From NCBI GenBank assembly GCA_946188155.1, contig CAMHUC010000024.1:1-49233 (forward strand): DNA of 49,233 nt. The letters are read 5' to 3'. This DNA comes from an uncultured bacterium (GTDB taxonomy: Bacteria > Bacteroidota > Bacteroidia > Bacteroidales > Bacteroidaceae). Shown piece by piece: positions 25,448 through 35,235 of the stretch. Below the pieces are notes generated by a model. That model did no database searches, was not told where the DNA came from, and saw nothing but the letters and a program-made list of their open reading frames with translations. The position numbers and the translations under genes are program-made. How positions within the stretch are numbered: the stretch's first letter is position 1; every line of letters begins with the position of its first letter.

Positions 25448-26290
25448 ATGCAGATAGGTAGGAAAACAGGTCTTGTGTTGGAGGGTGGAGGCATGCGTGG
25501 CGTGTTTACATCCGGGGTGCTGGATGCTTTCATGAAGCATGAACTCTATTTCCCTTATGTGGTGGCAGTATCGGCGGGAGCCTGCAACGGGTTGTCGTAC
25601 ATGAGCCGCCAGCCGCGCCGTGCCCGCTATTCCAATATCGACATGCTCCAGAAGTACGACTACATATCCTTGAAGAGTTTGCTCACCCAAGGCAGTATTT
25701 TCGACCCGAATATTCTCTACGAACGTTTCCCGAATGAGATTGTTCCCTTCGACTTCGATACCTACCGGCGTAATCCCGGCGTGTTCGAGATGGTGGCTAC
25801 CAACTGTCTGACGGGCCGTGTGGAGTATCTCTCGGAAAAGGACGATGCCAGGCGCCTGACCGCTATCGTAAAGGCTTCCAGCAGTCTGCCCTATGTGTCG
25901 CAGATAACCTATGTCGACGGGGTGCCTATGCTCGACGGGGGGATTGTAGACAGTATTCCGGTGGTGCGTGCCATAGACATGGGATTCTCTCCTAACGTTT
26001 TGATACTCACCAGAAATCGCGGATTCCGTTCAAGTGAACCTGACATCAAGGTGCCGAAGCTTTTCTATGGGGAATATCCGCGCCTTAGAGTAGCCCTGAG
26101 TCGCAGGGTGGAGGAATACAACAAACAGCTGGAACTGGTAGAGAGGATGGAGGACTGGGGCGAAGTTGTATGTATTCGCCCCGAACGCCCGATGGAAGTG
26201 GAACGTATCTGCCGCGACGTGGATAAGCTGGAACGGCTCTATGAGGAAGGCTTCCTGCTGGGCGAAAAATTCTGTATGAATCGAAAATAA
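25448..26290 (+). CDS. Patatin-like phospholipase, RssA/YjjU type (paralog 1)
   Basis: 280 residues from the ATG at 25448. The oxyanion hole GGGMRG is at 13-18, the nucleophile elbow AVSAGA has Ser42 (Ala replaces the first Gly of GxSxG), and the catalytic Asp is in LDGGIVDSIPV (about D163). No signal peptide or membrane segment is seen. The expected activity is serine acyl-hydrolase on lipids; the substrate is unknown. A clear paralog lies at 28211-29065 on the other strand, with trpS and trmD between. Confidence 0.9.
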   Translation: MQIGRKTGLVLEGGGMRGVFTSGVLDAFMKHELYFPYVVAVSAGACNGLSYMSRQPRRARYSNIDMLQKYDYISLKSLLTQGSIFDPNILYERFPNEIVPFDFDTYRRNPGVFEMVATNCLTGRVEYLSEKDDARRLTAIVKASSSLPYVSQITYVDGVPMLDGGIVDSIPVVRAIDMGFSPNVLILTRNRGFRSSEPDIKVPKLFYGEYPRLRVALSRRVEEYNKQLELVERMEDWGEVVCIRPERPMEVERICRDVDKLERLYEEGFLLGEKFCMNRK

Positions 26291-26325
26291 TCCCCTAACA
26301 GCAGCGTTATATGTGGCTTTTTTTG

Positions 26326-26333
26326 TACCTTTG
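26326..26333 (+). promoter_or_regulatory. -7 box for trpS
   Basis: TACCTTTG, 41 nt before the ATG at 26375. Confidence 0.75.
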
Positions 26334-26374
26334 CACCCAAATCGGAAATAGTTATATCGAAAATATATATTTTT

Positions 26375-27466
26375 ATGGGAAAAGTAATTTTGACAGGTGA
26401 CCGGCCTACCGGTAAACTCCACTTAGGTCACTACGTTGGCTCTCTGCGCCGTCGAGTCCAATTGCAGAATGCGGGCGGCTATGACCGAATGTTTGTCTTT
26501 ATGGCCGATGTGCAGGCCCTCACCGACAATGCCGACAATCCGGAAAAAATCAGGCAGAACATCATAGAGGTGGCCCTCGACTATCTTGCCGCAGGTCTCG
26601 ATCCAGAGAAGTGCATACTCTTTATTCAGAGCCAGATACCAGAATTGGCAGAACTGACCACTTATCTGATGAACCTCATCTCTGTGAGCCGAGTTCAGCG
26701 AAACCCTACGGTGAAGACCGAAATTAAGATGCGCGGCTTCGAGGGTGAGAGCGTGCCGCTGGGCTTCTTTTGCTACCCGGTATCGCAGGCTGCCGACATC
26801 CTGCTCTTCAAGTCGACTACCGTCCCCGTGGGCGAGGATCAGGAGCCTATGCTCGAAGTGACGCGTGAGCTGGCCCGCCGCTTCAACCAGACCTATGGTG
26901 AGGTGTTCCCCGAGCCCAACATCATGCTGCCAGAGAATATGACTGCCCGTCGTCTGCCCGGTACTGACGGTAAGGAGAAGATGTCCAAGAGTCTTGGTAA
27001 TTGCATCTATCTCTCCGACTCTGCCGACGAGGTGTGGCAGAAGGTACGCTCCATGTACACCGACCCGGAGCACCTGAACCTCAACGACCCTGGCCATGTG
27101 GAGGGCAATGCCGTATTCACCTATCTGGATGCCTTCTCTACGGATGAGGATTTTGCAGAGTTCCTGCCTGAATATCAGAACCTCGACGAGCTGAAGGCCC
27201 ACTATCAGCGTGGCGGACTGGGCGACATGAAATGCAAGAAGTTCCTTAATCAGGTTCTCAACAAGTTCCTCGAGCCGATGCGTCAGCGCCGCGCAGAGTT
27301 CGAGAAGGATATCCCCGAAATCTATAATATATTAAAGAAAGGAACGGAACAGGCACGCGAGGTAGGGGCGCAGACGATGGACGAGGTTCGCAAGTCGATG
27401 CGCATAGACTATTTCAACGACTCCGAGCTGATTCGTCAACAGGCCGAACGTTTCGCTAATAAATAA
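26375..27466 (+). CDS. trpS: Tryptophanyl-tRNA synthetase
   Basis: 363 residues. A class I synthetase with the HIGH-type motif [11 protein letters not shown] (about residues 14-24) and KMSKS in [11 protein letters not shown] (about 200). [12 protein letters not shown] is typical of the longer TrpS subtype seen in Bacteroidetes. Charges tRNA-Trp in the cytosol. It has its own -7 box and ends before a bidirectional terminator shared with the converging trmD. Confidence 0.96.
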   Translation: MGKVILTGDRPTGKLHLGHYVGSLRRRVQLQNAGGYDRMFVFMADVQALTDNADNPEKIRQNIIEVALDYLAAGLDPEKCILFIQSQIPELAELTTYLMNLISVSRVQRNPTVKTEIKMRGFEGESVPLGFFCYPVSQAADILLFKSTTVPVGEDQEPMLEVTRELARRFNQTYGEVFPEPNIMLPENMTARRLPGTDGKEKMSKSLGNCIYLSDSADEVWQKVRSMYTDPEHLNLNDPGHVEGNAVFTYLDAFSTDEDFAEFLPEYQNLDELKAHYQRGGLGDMKCKKFLNQVLNKFLEPMRQRRAEFEKDIPEIYNILKKGTEQAREVGAQTMDEVRKSMRIDYFNDSELIRQQAERFANK

Positions 27467-27468
27467 AA

Positions 27469-27506
27469 AAACAGATGCCCTGCACAGAGAGTGGGGCATC
27501 TGTTTT
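27469..27506. terminator. Bidirectional terminator between trpS and trmD
   Basis: 12-bp perfect stem (27469-27480 with 27494-27505) around a 13-nt loop. T-rich tails follow on the plus strand (TTTTCTTT) and on the minus strand. Confidence 0.85.
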
Positions 27507-27508
27507 CT

Positions 27509-28189
27509 TTAATTCTCTTTCAGCAAGTCTGGACGCAGTCGGCGCGTCCGCTCCAGTGCCTGGTCTAGTTCCCACTGGCGTATTTTCGCCTCATGGCCGC
27601 TGAGCAAAACTTCAGGTACTTTCCATCCTTTGTAGTCGGCAGGTCGGGTGTAGATGGGGGCTGCCAGTATGTCGTCCTGGAAACAGTCGGAGAGGGCCGA
27701 CTGCTCGTCGCCGATGACGCCTGGCACCACCCGTACTACGGCATCGGCAATCATGGCAGCCACCAGTTCGCCGCCCGTCAGCACAAAGTCGCCGATGGAT
27801 ATCTCCCTTGTGATGAGGTGGTCGCGGATGCGCTGGTCGATACCTTTATAGTGACCGGCCAGGATGATGAGGTTGCCTTTCAGCGAGAGCTCGTTGGCGG
27901 TGTGCTGGTCGAACCGTTCACCGTCGGGCGAGGTGAAGATTACCTCGTCATAGTCGCGTTCGGCCTTCAAGGCACTGATGCAGCGGTCGATGGGTTCGCA
28001 CTGCATGACCATACCGGCAGAGCCGCCGTAGGGGTAGTCGTCAACTCGACGCCACTTGTCGAGGGTGTAGTCACGCAGGTTGTGAAGCCGGATTTCGGCC
28101 AGGCCTTTTTTCTCTGCACGGGCCAGGATGGACTCGTGAACGAATCCTTCCAGCATTTCGGGCAGTACGGTGATGATATCTATTCGCAT
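27509..28189 (-). CDS. trmD: tRNA (guanine-N1)-methyltransferase TrmD
   Basis: 226 residues. It methylates G37 of tRNAs from S-adenosylmethionine. The SPOUT trefoil-knot motifs are clear: [12 protein letters not shown], then [15 protein letters not shown] and VVPGVIGD. The start [16 protein letters not shown] is typical. It is the last gene of the kinase / WG-like / patatin / trmD run, 21 nt after the patatin gene, unlike its usual partner genes (rimM, rplS) in many bacteria. Confidence 0.97.
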   Translation of the reverse strand: MRIDIITVLPEMLEGFVHESILARAEKKGLAEIRLHNLRDYTLDKWRRVDDYPYGGSAGMVMQCEPIDRCISALKAERDYDEVIFTSPDGERFDQHTANELSLKGNLIILAGHYKGIDQRIRDHLITREISIGDFVLTGGELVAAMIADAVVRVVPGVIGDEQSALSDCFQDDILAAPIYTRPADYKGWKVPEVLLSGHEAKIRQWELDQALERTRRLRPDLLKEN

Positions 28190-28210
28190 TTCAAAAAATA
28201 CACAATTTTA

Positions 28211-29065
28211 CTATTTCATAATTTGCCAGAAGCGGCGAATGGCATCCAGACGCTCCAAGCCAGTCTGTCGCCCCATGTCGTAGACGCGCTGCATCTGCTC
28301 CGGGTCGTGGGATACGTGGCCGATGGGGATGGCCGTCGCTGGCCGGATGACGAGGCAGCGCCCTTCCTGCTCTGCCTGGCGTACATATTCAAGCTGACGG
28401 TTATACATCACATGGCGGGTGTCCAAAGCCTCTATCATCTTAGGATAGCGGCGCAGGGCAATACGCATCAGCGGCATCAGCCTGTTGTGCTCTTTCTGAA
28501 AGCCTTCGGGCTGGGTGAGGATCACCACGTTGCGGTCGTAGCCGATGCTCTCGAAGTACGCCAGGGGGATGGAGTCGGCCACTCCGCCGTCAAGCACCTT
28601 CCAGCCCTTCAGCTCCACCACCTTCGAGGCCAGCGGCATGGAGGCCGAGGCGCGTATCCAGTCGTAGGCAGTAGGTGTCGATTTAGTCAGTTGCTTATAG
28701 ACGGCCTTACCCGTAGTAACGTCAGTACAGACGACGTAGAATGCCATCGGGTTCTCATCGAAAGCCTTGTCGTCGAAGATGTCGTATTCCCTGGGTACGA
28801 TGTGATAGCCGAACTCGGCATTGTAGAGGTCGCCCGTCTTGAGCCATGACTGCCAGCTACAGTAGCGTTTGTCGCGTGCGAACTTCTTATTATATCTGAT
28901 TGCCCTGCCCGGCTGTCTCGACTTGTAGTTGCAGCCGAAAGCCGCCCCTGCTGACACCCCAATCAGTCCGTCAGGCTCAATGCAGGCTTCCATCATCACG
29001 TCGATGATGCCGGCCGTAAACAGGCCGCGCATGGCTCCGCCTTCCAGTACCAGTCCCCGCTTCAT
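28211..29065 (-). CDS. Patatin-like phospholipase (paralog 2)
   Basis: 284 residues. Oxyanion-hole motif GGAMRG (9-14), nucleophile elbow GVSAGA with Ser38, and Asp in LDGGVADSIPL. It aligns along its length with the 25448-26290 protein (GLVLEGG-MRG-FT-G, SRQPGRA versus SRQPRRA, DSIP). It starts 7 nt after the WG-like gene, so it is co-expressed with the kinase. No signal peptide. Confidence 0.9.
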   Translation of the reverse strand: MKRGLVLEGGAMRGLFTAGIIDVMMEACIEPDGLIGVSAGAAFGCNYKSRQPGRAIRYNKKFARDKRYCSWQSWLKTGDLYNAEFGYHIVPREYDIFDDKAFDENPMAFYVVCTDVTTGKAVYKQLTKSTPTAYDWIRASASMPLASKVVELKGWKVLDGGVADSIPLAYFESIGYDRNVVILTQPEGFQKEHNRLMPLMRIALRRYPKMIEALDTRHVMYNRQLEYVRQAEQEGRCLVIRPATAIPIGHVSHDPEQMQRVYDMGRQTGLERLDAIRRFWQIMK

Positions 29066-29072
29066 GTGTGTG

Positions 29073-30821
29073 TTAGTAGAATATCATTTTCTTCTCCTCC
29101 TTCTTGGGGGCGGGCCTTGCCCTGCGCTTGATTTTTGCCTGTGCTACAACGGGAGTCTCCTCGGTGGCCTTACTTGTCTTCTTGCCTGTGCTGACTGCTA
29201 TGCTACGGGCGTAGGAGAGGGTGGGGCAGCCGTCTTCGGTGATGTCTACGCTGAAGCGCAGCGTGCCGTCTTTCCAGCCGTAGAAGCGGGCCTGGTACAT
29301 CTCCTCGGTGATCTTCGTTATATGACATTTTACCGAGTCTTCTGCCTCAACGGCAACGTCGCGGAAGAAGTTCTTGCCACCCAGCGCACTGTTGTTGACC
29401 AGTATCTCCATGTTCAGGGCCGAGCCCTCGATGGCATGCTTCAGTATCTGTACGGTGTAGTTGTTCACATACCAGGTGTCGAACGACAGCATCTTTGAGG
29501 TCAGCTTCAGGCCGTCGTAGTTCAGGGCGAACTTCGTATTGGTGGAACTCTTCTCAAGGCCTATCTCGTCGGGGATGTTCATCGAGCACTGATAGGATAG
29601 CACCGACGTCTCCACGTTGGAATTCTCTTTGCGGGTGTCGATGTTGATATGACAGTTCTCGTCTTCACTGTTGAGGGTCATCAGCGAGGGCTTCATATAG
29701 GGCGGGCATACCACTTTGACGCTTGTCGTAGCCGTCTTATGCTCAAAGCCGATAGCCATGTTGTCGTTGAGCACGAATCGACAGTTGTGGTTAGGGTCGA
29801 CGGTGACGACACCATACTTGCCGCCTGTCATGACCAGTGCCTCGTTGTTCCATAGCAGGCTCACTTTCTCAAACTGGGCAGAAAGTATCTCCTTGCCGTT
29901 GTAGTTGAGGCCCAGCAGGTCGGTGCCAGGGAAGGCCTTGCTCTGTATGGGGCTCTTCTTCTCTTCCTTCACCACCTGTGGCACGCCGATGTCCTTCTTG
30001 GCCTGTCCGGCGTATGTGATGCTGGTCAGCCGCATCAGCTTGTCGAAGGTCATCTGCCCCATCTTGAACTGAACAAGGAAGCCGTCCTCGCCACTAATCA
30101 CGTTCACCGGACGCTCGTTGGCCACCACGCGGCTCTTCTTGTTGGTGATGTTGCCGTCGGTGTGGATTGGGGTCAGCATGTTATTTGTGAAGTCGTACTC
30201 GTGGAACCGCTTCTTCAGCACGATGATACTCTTGCCGTTGCTCACACTCGAAATGAAGTCGATGTCGTCGGTGTCGTATTCTCCCAGGTTCAGACTCACC
30301 AGCTTGCCGCTCTTGGCTGAGAGCACCTGGATGGTGTAGTCGCCGCCGAGCACCTTCTTGGGGTTCTTAGGCACTTTCACGATGGCATATCCCTCGGTGA
30401 AGGGCATGGCACCCGTGAAGGGGCCGACAATCTCGTCGTCGGAGCCACGGAGGAAGAAGTAGCCGTTGATATTGCTCACCAGCAGGTAGCCGTCGTAGAA
30501 CGAGGGCTGCTCCGCCGCGTCATACTGCCCGGCGGCGTATTCCTTCACGCGGCCCTCATCGCTCATATAGCCCACGAAGCGCCCGCCCTTGTAGAGCAGG
30601 GCAGCATTGGAGTTGAAGGGCGACACCTTGTCATACTGTAGTGGCACAATCTCCTTCTCGCTTGCATTCATCATGCCAAACTTACCGTTGTTCGAAACCA
30701 CATAGTAGCCGTTGCCGAGCATCTCGATGCTGTCGTACTTGGGGTGGAGGTTCCATCGGGGTACTTGTGCAACGGCACTTGTTGCCAAGAAGAGCAGTGC
30801 TGTGATATAAATATTCCTCAT
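29073..30821 (-). CDS. Secreted WG-repeat-like protein
   Basis: 582 residues. It begins with a signal peptide (MRNIYITALLFLATSAVAQ). The N-terminal half has repeated short beta units of the WG-repeat kind (YYVVSNNGKFGMMN, YKGGRFVGYMSDEG, VMTGGKYGVVTVD). The C-terminal part is beta-rich and ends in a basic Pro/Lys tail (IKRRARPAPKKEEKK). The exact function is unknown. It begins 2 nt after the kinase gene, which suggests a partnership with the kinase. Confidence 0.65.
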   Translation of the reverse strand: MRNIYITALLFLATSAVAQVPRWNLHPKYDSIEMLGNGYYVVSNNGKFGMMNASEKEIVPLQYDKVSPFNSNAALLYKGGRFVGYMSDEGRVKEYAAGQYDAAEQPSFYDGYLLVSNINGYFFLRGSDDEIVGPFTGAMPFTEGYAIVKVPKNPKKVLGGDYTIQVLSAKSGKLVSLNLGEYDTDDIDFISSVSNGKSIIVLKKRFHEYDFTNNMLTPIHTDGNITNKKSRVVANERPVNVISGEDGFLVQFKMGQMTFDKLMRLTSITYAGQAKKDIGVPQVVKEEKKSPIQSKAFPGTDLLGLNYNGKEILSAQFEKVSLLWNNEALVMTGGKYGVVTVDPNHNCRFVLNDNMAIGFEHKTATTSVKVVCPPYMKPSLMTLNSEDENCHINIDTRKENSNVETSVLSYQCSMNIPDEIGLEKSSTNTKFALNYDGLKLTSKMLSFDTWYVNNYTVQILKHAIEGSALNMEILVNNSALGGKNFFRDVAVEAEDSVKCHITKITEEMYQARFYGWKDGTLRFSVDITEDGCPTLSYARSIAVSTGKKTSKATEETPVVAQAKIKRRARPAPKKEEKKMIFY

Positions 30822-30823
30822 AG

Positions 30824-32545
30824 TTACTGTTTACTTTGTTTTTCGGATATGGCGTGAAGTGTTTTTTCTATTTTCTCCTTCGTCTCGTCATCGTTGCATT
30901 TTATGGCCTCACTTCTTGCTTGAATGAGAAGTGAATTGCTTTTTTCGATTTCTTGATCAGTGCCCAGGCCGTTGAGATAGCAGAGGGCCAGCCAGTATTG
31001 GCACTTGTGGAAGTTAGGCACTTCCTCGGCTACGGCTTTTTGAAGCCATATAATGGCTTCGCGCTTGGTAGATTCCGATTTGGGACAATTGTTCTCATCC
31101 AGCTCCCAGCCGAGTGCTTTCTTCCGGTTTGCCGACTCGGTGTCAAGGGGCACGAATGCGTATGTCCTCGTCACTTCGAAAAGAGCATCCTTGTTGCCTT
31201 TGTTGGCTAACTCCGTCATGCGATTCAGAGCTGTTTCTACACTATCTTTGTTATTGAACAGTGCCATTGCTAATCCATACTCTGCCTGCTCCATCTGCTC
31301 CTGCTGCTTCTGCTGTTCGGCAGGGGCGACCGCCACTTCTGCCTCCTTTGTCTCGCTATTGAAGAGCATAAGGTAGGCTCCTGCTCCGATGCCGACTACG
31401 GCAATCAGTGCAAGTACTATCCATATCCATTTCTTCGAGCTGCCCTGGGGCTGCACGCTGTTGCTTGTATAGGGATTACCCGACTGATAGGGATTGGCAG
31501 AGTTGTAGGGGTTAGCCGAGTTATAGCGATTGGCAACATTTGTGCCCGAAGCGGGCCCCATCACAGTACCGTTCAGAGGAGCTTCTGCTGCAGGCCCCAT
31601 CACGGTGCCCCGGATGAGGGATTCCACTTGAGGTCCCATCACGGTGGGGCGAGCCTGATGAGCCTGGGCAGCGTCGAGTTGGCTCTGCCGCACCTCGTCG
31701 GGTGTCGTGGCGTTGAAGCTCTCGGGAATCACGTTGCGCGATGCTGGGTTCTTCACGGCCTCCTCGGCAATCTCCTCCAGATGCCTGGCCGTGGGCCGTG
31801 CCCAGGGTTCTGCCTCCAGGCACTTCTCCAGTGTGCGCTTCAGCAGGGGCGAGAAGTTGCCGGGCAGTTCGGGCACGTCGGCACCCTTCTTCTGTAGCAG
31901 GCCGCCGTCGTTGCCGAAGGGCAGGTCGCCCGAAAGCATTTCGTAGGCTGTAGAGCCGAGCGAGTAGATGTCGTTGGCCATGATAGGCAGGTTGTTGCGC
32001 GAGAAGCGCTCAGGGGCCATATAGGAGATGGTGCCTGCCGAGAGCAGCTCTTTCTCCTGGTTCGACACGCGGCTGAGCGACTGCTTGGCCTGTGTGCTGA
32101 CACCAAAATCGGTCAGCATATAGTCGCCGGTGTCACTCAGCAGAATGTTGGCAGGCTTGATGTCCTGATGCAGGATGGGCGGGTTCATCGCGTGCAGATA
32201 GTTCAGGGCACTGGCACAGTCGCGAAGCAGCTTCCAAGCCTCGTCCTCGGTCATCTTGCCAACCATCTTGCCGATGTTGCCCTGCTCACAGTAGGGCAGT
32301 ATCAGGTAGGGCCGGTTCTCCCATGTGGCGAAGAAGAGCGGGCGCAGCAGGTTCTTGTGGTTGGCATTGACCATCAGTGCAAACTCGTGGGTCAGCATCT
32401 CGTTGCCGTCCTCGTCAATGCCGTTTGTCGGGTTATATATCTTCAGGGCCAGTGTCACGCCTGTCTGCGTGTCCTTCACTTTCCATACCTCAGAGAAGGC
32501 ACCCTGGCCGAGCAGTTTCTCCTTTTCGTATCTTCCGTCGATCAT
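30824..32545 (-). CDS. Membrane-anchored Ser/Thr protein kinase with repeat linker and Sel1-like tail
   Basis: 573 residues from the ATG at 32545. Hanks-type kinase: GQGAFSEV (13-20), Lys35, HQDIKPAN with Asp128 (HQD replaces HRD), DFG 146-148, APE 177-179. The linker has three TVMGP units exactly 13 residues apart (301, 314, 327) and then NPY units every six residues (about 339-362). One transmembrane helix (about 373-395) places the tail outside the cytoplasm; the tail resembles Sel1/TPR repeats. It leads an operon with a secreted WG-like protein, a patatin and trmD. The ATG at 32578 overlaps the -7 box and is rejected. Confidence 0.9.
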   Translation of the reverse strand: MIDGRYEKEKLLGQGAFSEVWKVKDTQTGVTLALKIYNPTNGIDEDGNEMLTHEFALMVNANHKNLLRPLFFATWENRPYLILPYCEQGNIGKMVGKMTEDEAWKLLRDCASALNYLHAMNPPILHQDIKPANILLSDTGDYMLTDFGVSTQAKQSLSRVSNQEKELLSAGTISYMAPERFSRNNLPIMANDIYSLGSTAYEMLSGDLPFGNDGGLLQKKGADVPELPGNFSPLLKRTLEKCLEAEPWARPTARHLEEIAEEAVKNPASRNVIPESFNATTPDEVRQSQLDAAQAHQARPTVMGPQVESLIRGTVMGPAAEAPLNGTVMGPASGTNVANRYNSANPYNSANPYQSGNPYTSNSVQPQGSSKKWIWIVLALIAVVGIGAGAYLMLFNSETKEAEVAVAPAEQQKQQEQMEQAEYGLAMALFNNKDSVETALNRMTELANKGNKDALFEVTRTYAFVPLDTESANRKKALGWELDENNCPKSESTKREAIIWLQKAVAEEVPNFHKCQYWLALCYLNGLGTDQEIEKSNSLLIQARSEAIKCNDDETKEKIEKTLHAISEKQSKQ

Positions 32546-32575
32546 TTGTATTAACAATGTGATTCTTATTGCGTG

Positions 32576-32583
32576 CAAAGTTA
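32576..32583 (-). promoter_or_regulatory. -7 box for kinase operon
   Basis: The minus strand reads TAACTTTG, 30 nt before the ATG at 32545. Confidence 0.75.
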
Positions 32584-32655
32584 ATAGTTTTTTTTCTATC
32601 CACCAAATTTTTTAGGTTTTTATCCCAATCATCTTGTTATTTCGAATATTTTTCT

Positions 32656-32663
32656 TAATTTTG
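32656..32663 (+). promoter_or_regulatory. -7 box for exonuclease gene
   Basis: TAATTTTG, 32 nt before the ATG at 32696. Confidence 0.65.
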
Positions 32664-32695
32664 CCGCAAAAATACACAAAGGAAGGTAAGAATAA

Positions 32696-33193
32696 ATGAG
32701 AGACTTTGCAGCAATAGACTTTGAGACAGCCAACCATGAGCGGACAAGCGTTTGCTCTGTAGGCGTGGTGATAGTGAGGGATGGTGAGATGGTGGATTCC
32801 TTCTACTCTTTGATTAAGCCCGAACCCAACCACTATGATTATTGGAATACACAGGTGCACGGGCTCACTTGCCAAGATACAGATAATGCCCCCGTATTCC
32901 CCGAAGTGTGGAAACAGATAGAGCCGATGATTAAGGGCTTGCCCCTGGTGGCTCACAACAAAGCCTTCGACGAAAACTGTCTGAAGGCAGTGTTTCGCTG
33001 CTACCAGATGGACTATCCCGACTATCCGTTCTACTGTACCTGCATAGCCTCCCGCAAGACTTTTCCGCAGGCCGAGAACCATCAACTGCACACTATTTCT
33101 GCTCTTTGCGGCTATACCCTCGAAAACCACCATCATGCCCTTGCAGATGCTATGGCCTGTGCATGGATAGCGAGGGAGATATTGCCATATTGA
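32696..33193 (+). CDS. DnaQ-like 3'-5' exonuclease (DEDDh)
   Basis: 165 residues. Exo I FAAIDFETAN (Asp8, Glu10), Exo II LVAHNKAFDENCL, Exo III HHHALADAMACA give the DEDDh set with HxxxxD. The size fits a stand-alone exonuclease or a proofreading-like subunit, not a polymerase fusion. It ends 9 nt from the converging pyrF. The biological substrate is unknown. Confidence 0.92.
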   Translation: MRDFAAIDFETANHERTSVCSVGVVIVRDGEMVDSFYSLIKPEPNHYDYWNTQVHGLTCQDTDNAPVFPEVWKQIEPMIKGLPLVAHNKAFDENCLKAVFRCYQMDYPDYPFYCTCIASRKTFPQAENHQLHTISALCGYTLENHHHALADAMACAWIAREILPY

Positions 33194-33202
33194 CATTTTT
33201 GT

Positions 33203-34075
33203 TTAAATGATGACGCCGGCCTTCTTCAGTTCTTCTGACATCTGCTGCTGTAGCTCTCGGGCCTTCTGGGCGGCCACCTGTGCGAAGTCCTGCTCCTTAG
33301 AGGCATAGATGATGCCACGGCTGGAGTTCACCAGTAGGCCGCAGTCCTTGGTGATACCATAGCGGCACACTTCCTCCAGACTTCCACCTTGGGCTCCTAC
33401 GCCTGGCACGAGCAGGAAGTGGGTGGGGGCCACGCGGCGGATATCCTCGAACATACGGCCCTGAGTGGCACCGACGACGTACATCAGCTGCTCGTCGGTG
33501 GCCCACTGCTGCGACTGCTGTATCACCTTCTCGAAGAGCCGCACCCCCTGGGCATCCTCCACGAGCTGGAAGTCGTGAGAGCCTTTGTTGGAGGTCAGGG
33601 CCAGCAGGACAACCCACTTGCCCTCGTAGCCGAGGAAGGGTGTCACGGAGTCCTCACCCATATAGGGAGCCACGGTGAGGGCATCGGCCGTGGCCTGGCC
33701 CTCGAAGATGCCCTTGGCATACATCTTCGACGTGTTGCCGATATCGCCGCGCTTGGCATCGGCGATGATGAAATGGTGGGGGTGTTTCTCCTTCAGATAG
33801 GCGATGGTCTGCTGGTAGGCATAGAGTCCGTCGATGCCATAGGCCTCGTAGAAGGCCAGGTTGGGCTTGTAGGCCACGCAATAGGGTGCTGTTGCATCGA
33901 TGATGAGCTTGTTGAAGGCGCAGATGTACATCGACAGGCGGTCATCCTCATCCTTGCATTGGTCATCAACGAGTTTCTTCACGGCCTCTGGAATCTTGTC
34001 GATATCCGTGTCGAGTCCTACGCAGAGAAACGACTGTTTCTCGCGGATTTGCTTAATGAGTTCATCTCGTGTCAT
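33203..34075 (-). CDS. pyrF: Orotidine 5'-phosphate decarboxylase
   Basis: 290 residues, the longer PyrF type. [12 protein letters not shown] at the N-terminus and [15 protein letters not shown] (catalytic Lys and Asp, about residue 100) are diagnostic; [15 protein letters not shown] closes the barrel. It makes UMP, the last step of de novo pyrimidine synthesis. It is the last gene of the long phoH-purC-...-prfA-pyrF run, 22 nt after prfA. Confidence 0.97.
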   Translation of the reverse strand: MTRDELIKQIREKQSFLCVGLDTDIDKIPEAVKKLVDDQCKDEDDRLSMYICAFNKLIIDATAPYCVAYKPNLAFYEAYGIDGLYAYQQTIAYLKEKHPHHFIIADAKRGDIGNTSKMYAKGIFEGQATADALTVAPYMGEDSVTPFLGYEGKWVVLLALTSNKGSHDFQLVEDAQGVRLFEKVIQQSQQWATDEQLMYVVGATQGRMFEDIRRVAPTHFLLVPGVGAQGGSLEEVCRYGITKDCGLLVNSSRGIIYASKEQDFAQVAAQKARELQQQMSEELKKAGVII

Positions 34076-34097
34076 ATCTTTTTCCAGTATTTAATTT

Positions 34098-35213
34098 TCA
34101 AAGTTCCGTTTCTTTCATGCGTTCTGCATTCTCTGCCACGGTGAGGGCGTCGATCATAGCCTGGATGTCGCCGCCGAGGAAGCCCTGCAGGTCGTGGGTG
34201 GTGTAGCCGATGCGATGGTCGGTAACCCGGCCCTGCGGGAAGTTGTAGGTACGGATCTTGGCACTACGGTCGCCTGTCGAGACGAGGCTCTTGCGGCGCG
34301 AGGCGATGTCATCCATATATTTCTGGTGCTCTTTGTCGTAGATGAAGGTGTAGAGACGACTCAGGGCGCGCTCTTTGTTCTTCGGTTGGTCGCGCGTCTC
34401 GGTACACTCGATGAGTATCTCCTCGGTTTCGCCGGTGTTGGGGTTCTTCCACATATAGCGCAGACGGACACCCGATTCCACTTTGTTCACATTCTGACCT
34501 CCGGCACCCGAGCTGCGGAAGGTGTCCCACTTGATTTCTCCTTCGTTGACATGCACCTCGAACTTGTCGGCCTCGGGAAGCACGGCCACGGTAGCTGCCG
34601 ACGTGTGCATGCGTCCCTGAGTCTCCGTTGCCGGCACACGCTGCACGCGATGCACGCCCGACTCGTACTTGAGCGTTCCGTAGACGTCGGCACCACTGAC
34701 GGCAAAGTCGATCTCCTTATATCCGCCGACGGCACCCTCCGATACGCTGGTGATAGAGAGGCTCCAGCCCTTGGAGTCGCAGAAGCTCTTGTACATCTTA
34801 AAGAGGTCGCCGGCAAAGAGACAGGCTTCGTCGCCGCCCGTACCGGCACGTATCTCCATCTGCACGTTCTTGGCATCCTCTGGGTCCTTGGGTATCAGCG
34901 CAATCTTTATTTCTTCTTCAAGTTTTGGTTGAAGGGCCTCGTTGGTGGCCAGCTCCTCGCGGGCCATCTCCTTCATCTCGGGGTCATCCTCGTTGGCCAG
35001 GATGTCCTTGGCCTCACGGATACCGTTCAGACAGGCGATGTAACGCTTGCGGGCATCCATGATGTCGACCAGGTCCTTATACTCCTTTGTCAGCTTCACG
35101 AAGCGCTGCTGGTCGGCTATCACGCTGGGGTCGGTTATTAGGGTCGACACCTCCTCGAAGCGGGCCTCCAGACCGTCGAGCTTTTCGAGTATGCTATTGT
35201 TTGTTTCTGCCAT
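34098..35213 (-). CDS. prfA: Peptide chain release factor 1
   Basis: 371 residues. It reads UAG and UAA stop codons and triggers peptide release. The GGQ loop is in RSSGAGGQNVNKVESG (about residue 240). The domain 2 tripeptide region lies near GVHRVQRVPATETQGR, and the C-terminal DHRIGYTTHDLQGFLGGD is typical of RF1. It follows the small lipoprotein gene by 22 nt. Confidence 0.97.
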   Translation of the reverse strand: MAETNNSILEKLDGLEARFEEVSTLITDPSVIADQQRFVKLTKEYKDLVDIMDARKRYIACLNGIREAKDILANEDDPEMKEMAREELATNEALQPKLEEEIKIALIPKDPEDAKNVQMEIRAGTGGDEACLFAGDLFKMYKSFCDSKGWSLSITSVSEGAVGGYKEIDFAVSGADVYGTLKYESGVHRVQRVPATETQGRMHTSAATVAVLPEADKFEVHVNEGEIKWDTFRSSGAGGQNVNKVESGVRLRYMWKNPNTGETEEILIECTETRDQPKNKERALSRLYTFIYDKEHQKYMDDIASRRKSLVSTGDRSAKIRTYNFPQGRVTDHRIGYTTHDLQGFLGGDIQAMIDALTVAENAERMKETEL

Positions 35214-35235
35214 ATATTAAAGTAACCATTATTCA

